Source: Dimorphilus gyrociliatus (lineage: Eukaryota > Annelida > Polychaeta > Dinophilidae). Taken from it: 64,000 bases of DNA. Shown here in pieces: positions 62,061-64,000 of the stretch. A program made the position numbers and the translations under genes. The stretch's first letter is position 1; every line of letters starts with the position of its first letter. Below the pieces are notes generated by a model, which did not search any database, was not told the DNA's origin, and saw only the letters and a list, made by a program, of their open reading frames with translations. The stretch lies in the NCBI GenBank assembly GCA_904063045.1, contig CAJFCJ010000009.1:1736968-1800967 (forward strand). Direction: 5' to 3'.

Positions 62061-64000
62061 TTAATCAGCAGTGTTTTCAACACCTTTAAAAAGCGCTTCG
62101 GGTAAATGCAAAGGTTCTTCCAGAGAATCGTGTAGCTCCTCGGAACTTAAAATTTTTTTAATTGGTGAAACTGTTGCACCTGTATCGATTTCTTCCTCCT
62201 CCTCTTCAGTCTTTTCTCCATCGTCTATATCTTTGAATATAGTTTGAACAAGATTGTCTGACCAATGATTGGCGTCCATATTCGGCAGAATATGAGAACT
62301 GGTCTCCCCGTCTTCAACATTCGTCTATTGTTGAATAAATGAAACAGCTATATAACTTAATTGTAAGGCAAAAGAAATGTTTCTAACTTTTGGCACAAAT
62401 CTATAATCAATTAGAGTATCCTCGTCCGACACTAGTTGTCCTTCAGAAGACCATATAGTTTTCCTTACATCAAGTGTTGGTTCAAGCCTAAGACGAAAGG
62501 AGTGGAAATTATTTATTAATAGATTAAGTAGATTATAATACTTTTGACTAGACCATAGTCCAGCACCAATATACATCGATGAATTTCTATCACTATCTGT
62601 TGAGTGATCTCTATTAAATGATCTCAAATCGCTATCTGTCGATATTCTACTGCCGTCAGAAGTGGCCATAGCTTTTGCAGATGGTTTTTTGTAAGGTTTC
62701 GCACCGTTCTGTAAAGAGTCGGCAACCACATCATCCAATTGTGACAAAGTATAATCCTGATTGGAATAATCAAACTTTGCAATGTCGTGTTCAATAGAAC
62801 AACAACAATCTAGTTCGTTCATCTTTGCTCTCAGTAAAAATTCATTAGGTTCGATAGTTTGTAGCATTTCTCTAAAGTAATCATCTTTATTCTTGCAAAA
62901 TTCATGCAAGAGATGAGTAATAATCAAGTCAACGAGAAACATTCGTAAATTCTTATTATTTTTAGATGACTGAAACATGTTTAGCATTCTCAGGAGAATA
63001 CTTTCGCATTCTATATCAGCATCATATCTATAGCTGACCACACACTAAAACAAAATAATTTATTACTTGAATACATTTATCATTGTCTATCTTCAAGTAT
63101 CTTACCAAGACAAGAGTGAATAGAGCATTGTTACTCATTCCATCAGATTCATTATCACACAAAATTGACCACATAGTCTTGACACTCTCTACAAGAATGC
63201 CCTTAGGTTCAAATGACTCACTTCGTAGAGCTTTTAATTTGATATAATGAAAAAAAAATACATTAACATTTTTACTACTCCAACAAAAACGTATTGTATT
63301 TGGTTTCTTATATTTTACCTTCAAAAGCAGTTTCAATCCTATAGCCGCATGATCTAGAAAGAGTTAGTTCCTTCATTTTGCAAATTTTTACAAAGATATT
63401 CATCCATTGTTGACTAACTTGAAAGTATCTAATTTTAGAAAATAAAAACACAACAGCATTAAATAAAAAATAATGCAACCTGTATTCTAATAATAAATCT
63501 AACTGGCTAAATTCATTACCTTTCAATAATTTCATATAAGTATTTCGCTAATTTTTCTTGTTCATGTTTATCATTGGAAGAAGAATCTGTAATTCTTTTT
63601 AATATTTGATAGCAAACGGCAGTGGCATTAGATATGTTTGTAATTAAGAAAAGAATTTCGAACGCCTATTTATAGAAGTATTAAAGTAGAAATGTTGGAA
63701 ATATAAAATTCAAAACTTACTTTTGATCGTATAGAATTATCCTGAATAGTTAAACAGTTAAATAATAAATTCTGGTGTTCAATGCACGACTTTGAATCTA
63801 TTTCAGTCAATTTCAATAAGATATTTAAACCTGAAAATTAAGGAACTTGTTAATATTTTATATAAGAAAATATTTTTTTTTCGTACCAGTTAATAGATTA
63901 TTCGGAAATTGAGATGATAATAACTTCGCGGTGCATTTTTTAATATGGTCAATTAAAAATGGTTGCTCTTTCATTTTAAGAACGCAAATAACGCATTCAT
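62061..64000 (-). CDS. AP4E1: AP-4 complex subunit epsilon (partial, 5' end outside window)
   Basis: Only the 3' part is present; the gene continues past 64000. AP-4 epsilon is a large subunit of the AP-4 coat that exports ATG9A from the trans-Golgi network. The last third of an adaptin HEAT solenoid is visible across short exons: LNILLKLTEIDSKSCIEHQN, CLTIQDNSIRSKAFEILFLITN and an ILKRI...KLAKYLYEIIERY segment. The hinge word LDDVVADSLQNGAKPYKKPS matches the epsilon-specific L-D-x-x-V-A-x-x-L-x-x-G-A-x-P-Y-K motif and decides against gamma or alpha adaptins. After it come a Ser-rich stretch and GLWSSQ, an intron (GTATTA...CTTAG around 62485-62545), and an acidic tail ending at 62061. I see no ear domain. 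A short intron near 62337-62400 (start GTTAGA) removes the apparent stop at 62325. Confidence 0.78.

Noticed and set aside
62061-62324. A separate small acidic gene downstream of AP4E1
   Set aside because: The intron GTTAGA...CAATAG joins it in frame to the AP4E1 tail, so it is the last exon of that gene.

Overview
This window is from an animal nuclear genome: AT-rich and compact, with most introns about 50-100 nt, spliced GT-AG genes packed on both strands, and a bilaterian gene set (Fringe, TECPR2, PDE10A, APC1). Similar bare-bones genomes are known from tiny spiralians such as the annelid Dimorphilus; that placement is a guess and nothing here proves it. I rebuilt exon structures by hand, joining open frames across GT...AG introns and checking phase. 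Several spliced lengths fall close to the usual family length: RPL19 197 aa, GALM 347 aa, mitochondrial SSB 153 aa, APC1 1882 aa.

Layout. 0.2-4.2 kb (+): a pseudokinase and mitochondrial ribosomal protein mL66 (MRPS18A). 4.3-10.5 kb (-): a disordered basic protein, galactose mutarotase, eIF2B delta. 10.7-11.6 kb (+): RPL19, sharing a 288-bp divergent promoter region with eIF2B delta. 11.9-13.3 kb (-): Fringe. 14.1-23.4 kb (-): a tandem family of four secreted DOMON proteins, one fused to a cytochrome b561 membrane domain and three that look GPI-anchored, interrupted by an unusually long 3.2-kb gene-free stretch. 25.2-28.5 kb (-): PDE10A-like phosphodiesterase. 28.9-29.5 kb (-): an unrecognised small protein. 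30.1-36.6 kb (+): APC1. 36.9-39.9 kb (-): a 994-aa coiled-coil protein. 41.3-42.4 kb: a decayed Tc1/mariner element inserted in a TA microsatellite. 42.8-44.4 kb (+): a GT61-type glycosyltransferase. 44.6-45.4 kb (-): mitochondrial SSB. 46.1-64.0 kb (-): PI4KA, TECPR2 and AP-4 epsilon (partial) in one tandem array.

The most interesting parts are (1) the DOMON array. All members keep the Met and His that could hold a heme, all share the same signal-peptide exon ending in Gln, and one carries two nearly identical 174-aa repeats. Together they look like a surface redox module in which anchored DOMON proteins could feed or drain a cytochrome b561 ferric reductase. (2) The PI4KA-TECPR2-AP4E1 run: three membrane-trafficking/autophagy genes whose human counterparts are all spastic-paraplegia genes, with a TCACGTGA (TFEB/MITF-type) site upstream of TECPR2. 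The AP-4 epsilon chain here seems to end without its ear domain. No virus-like genes, CRISPR arrays, rRNA or tRNA genes were seen.
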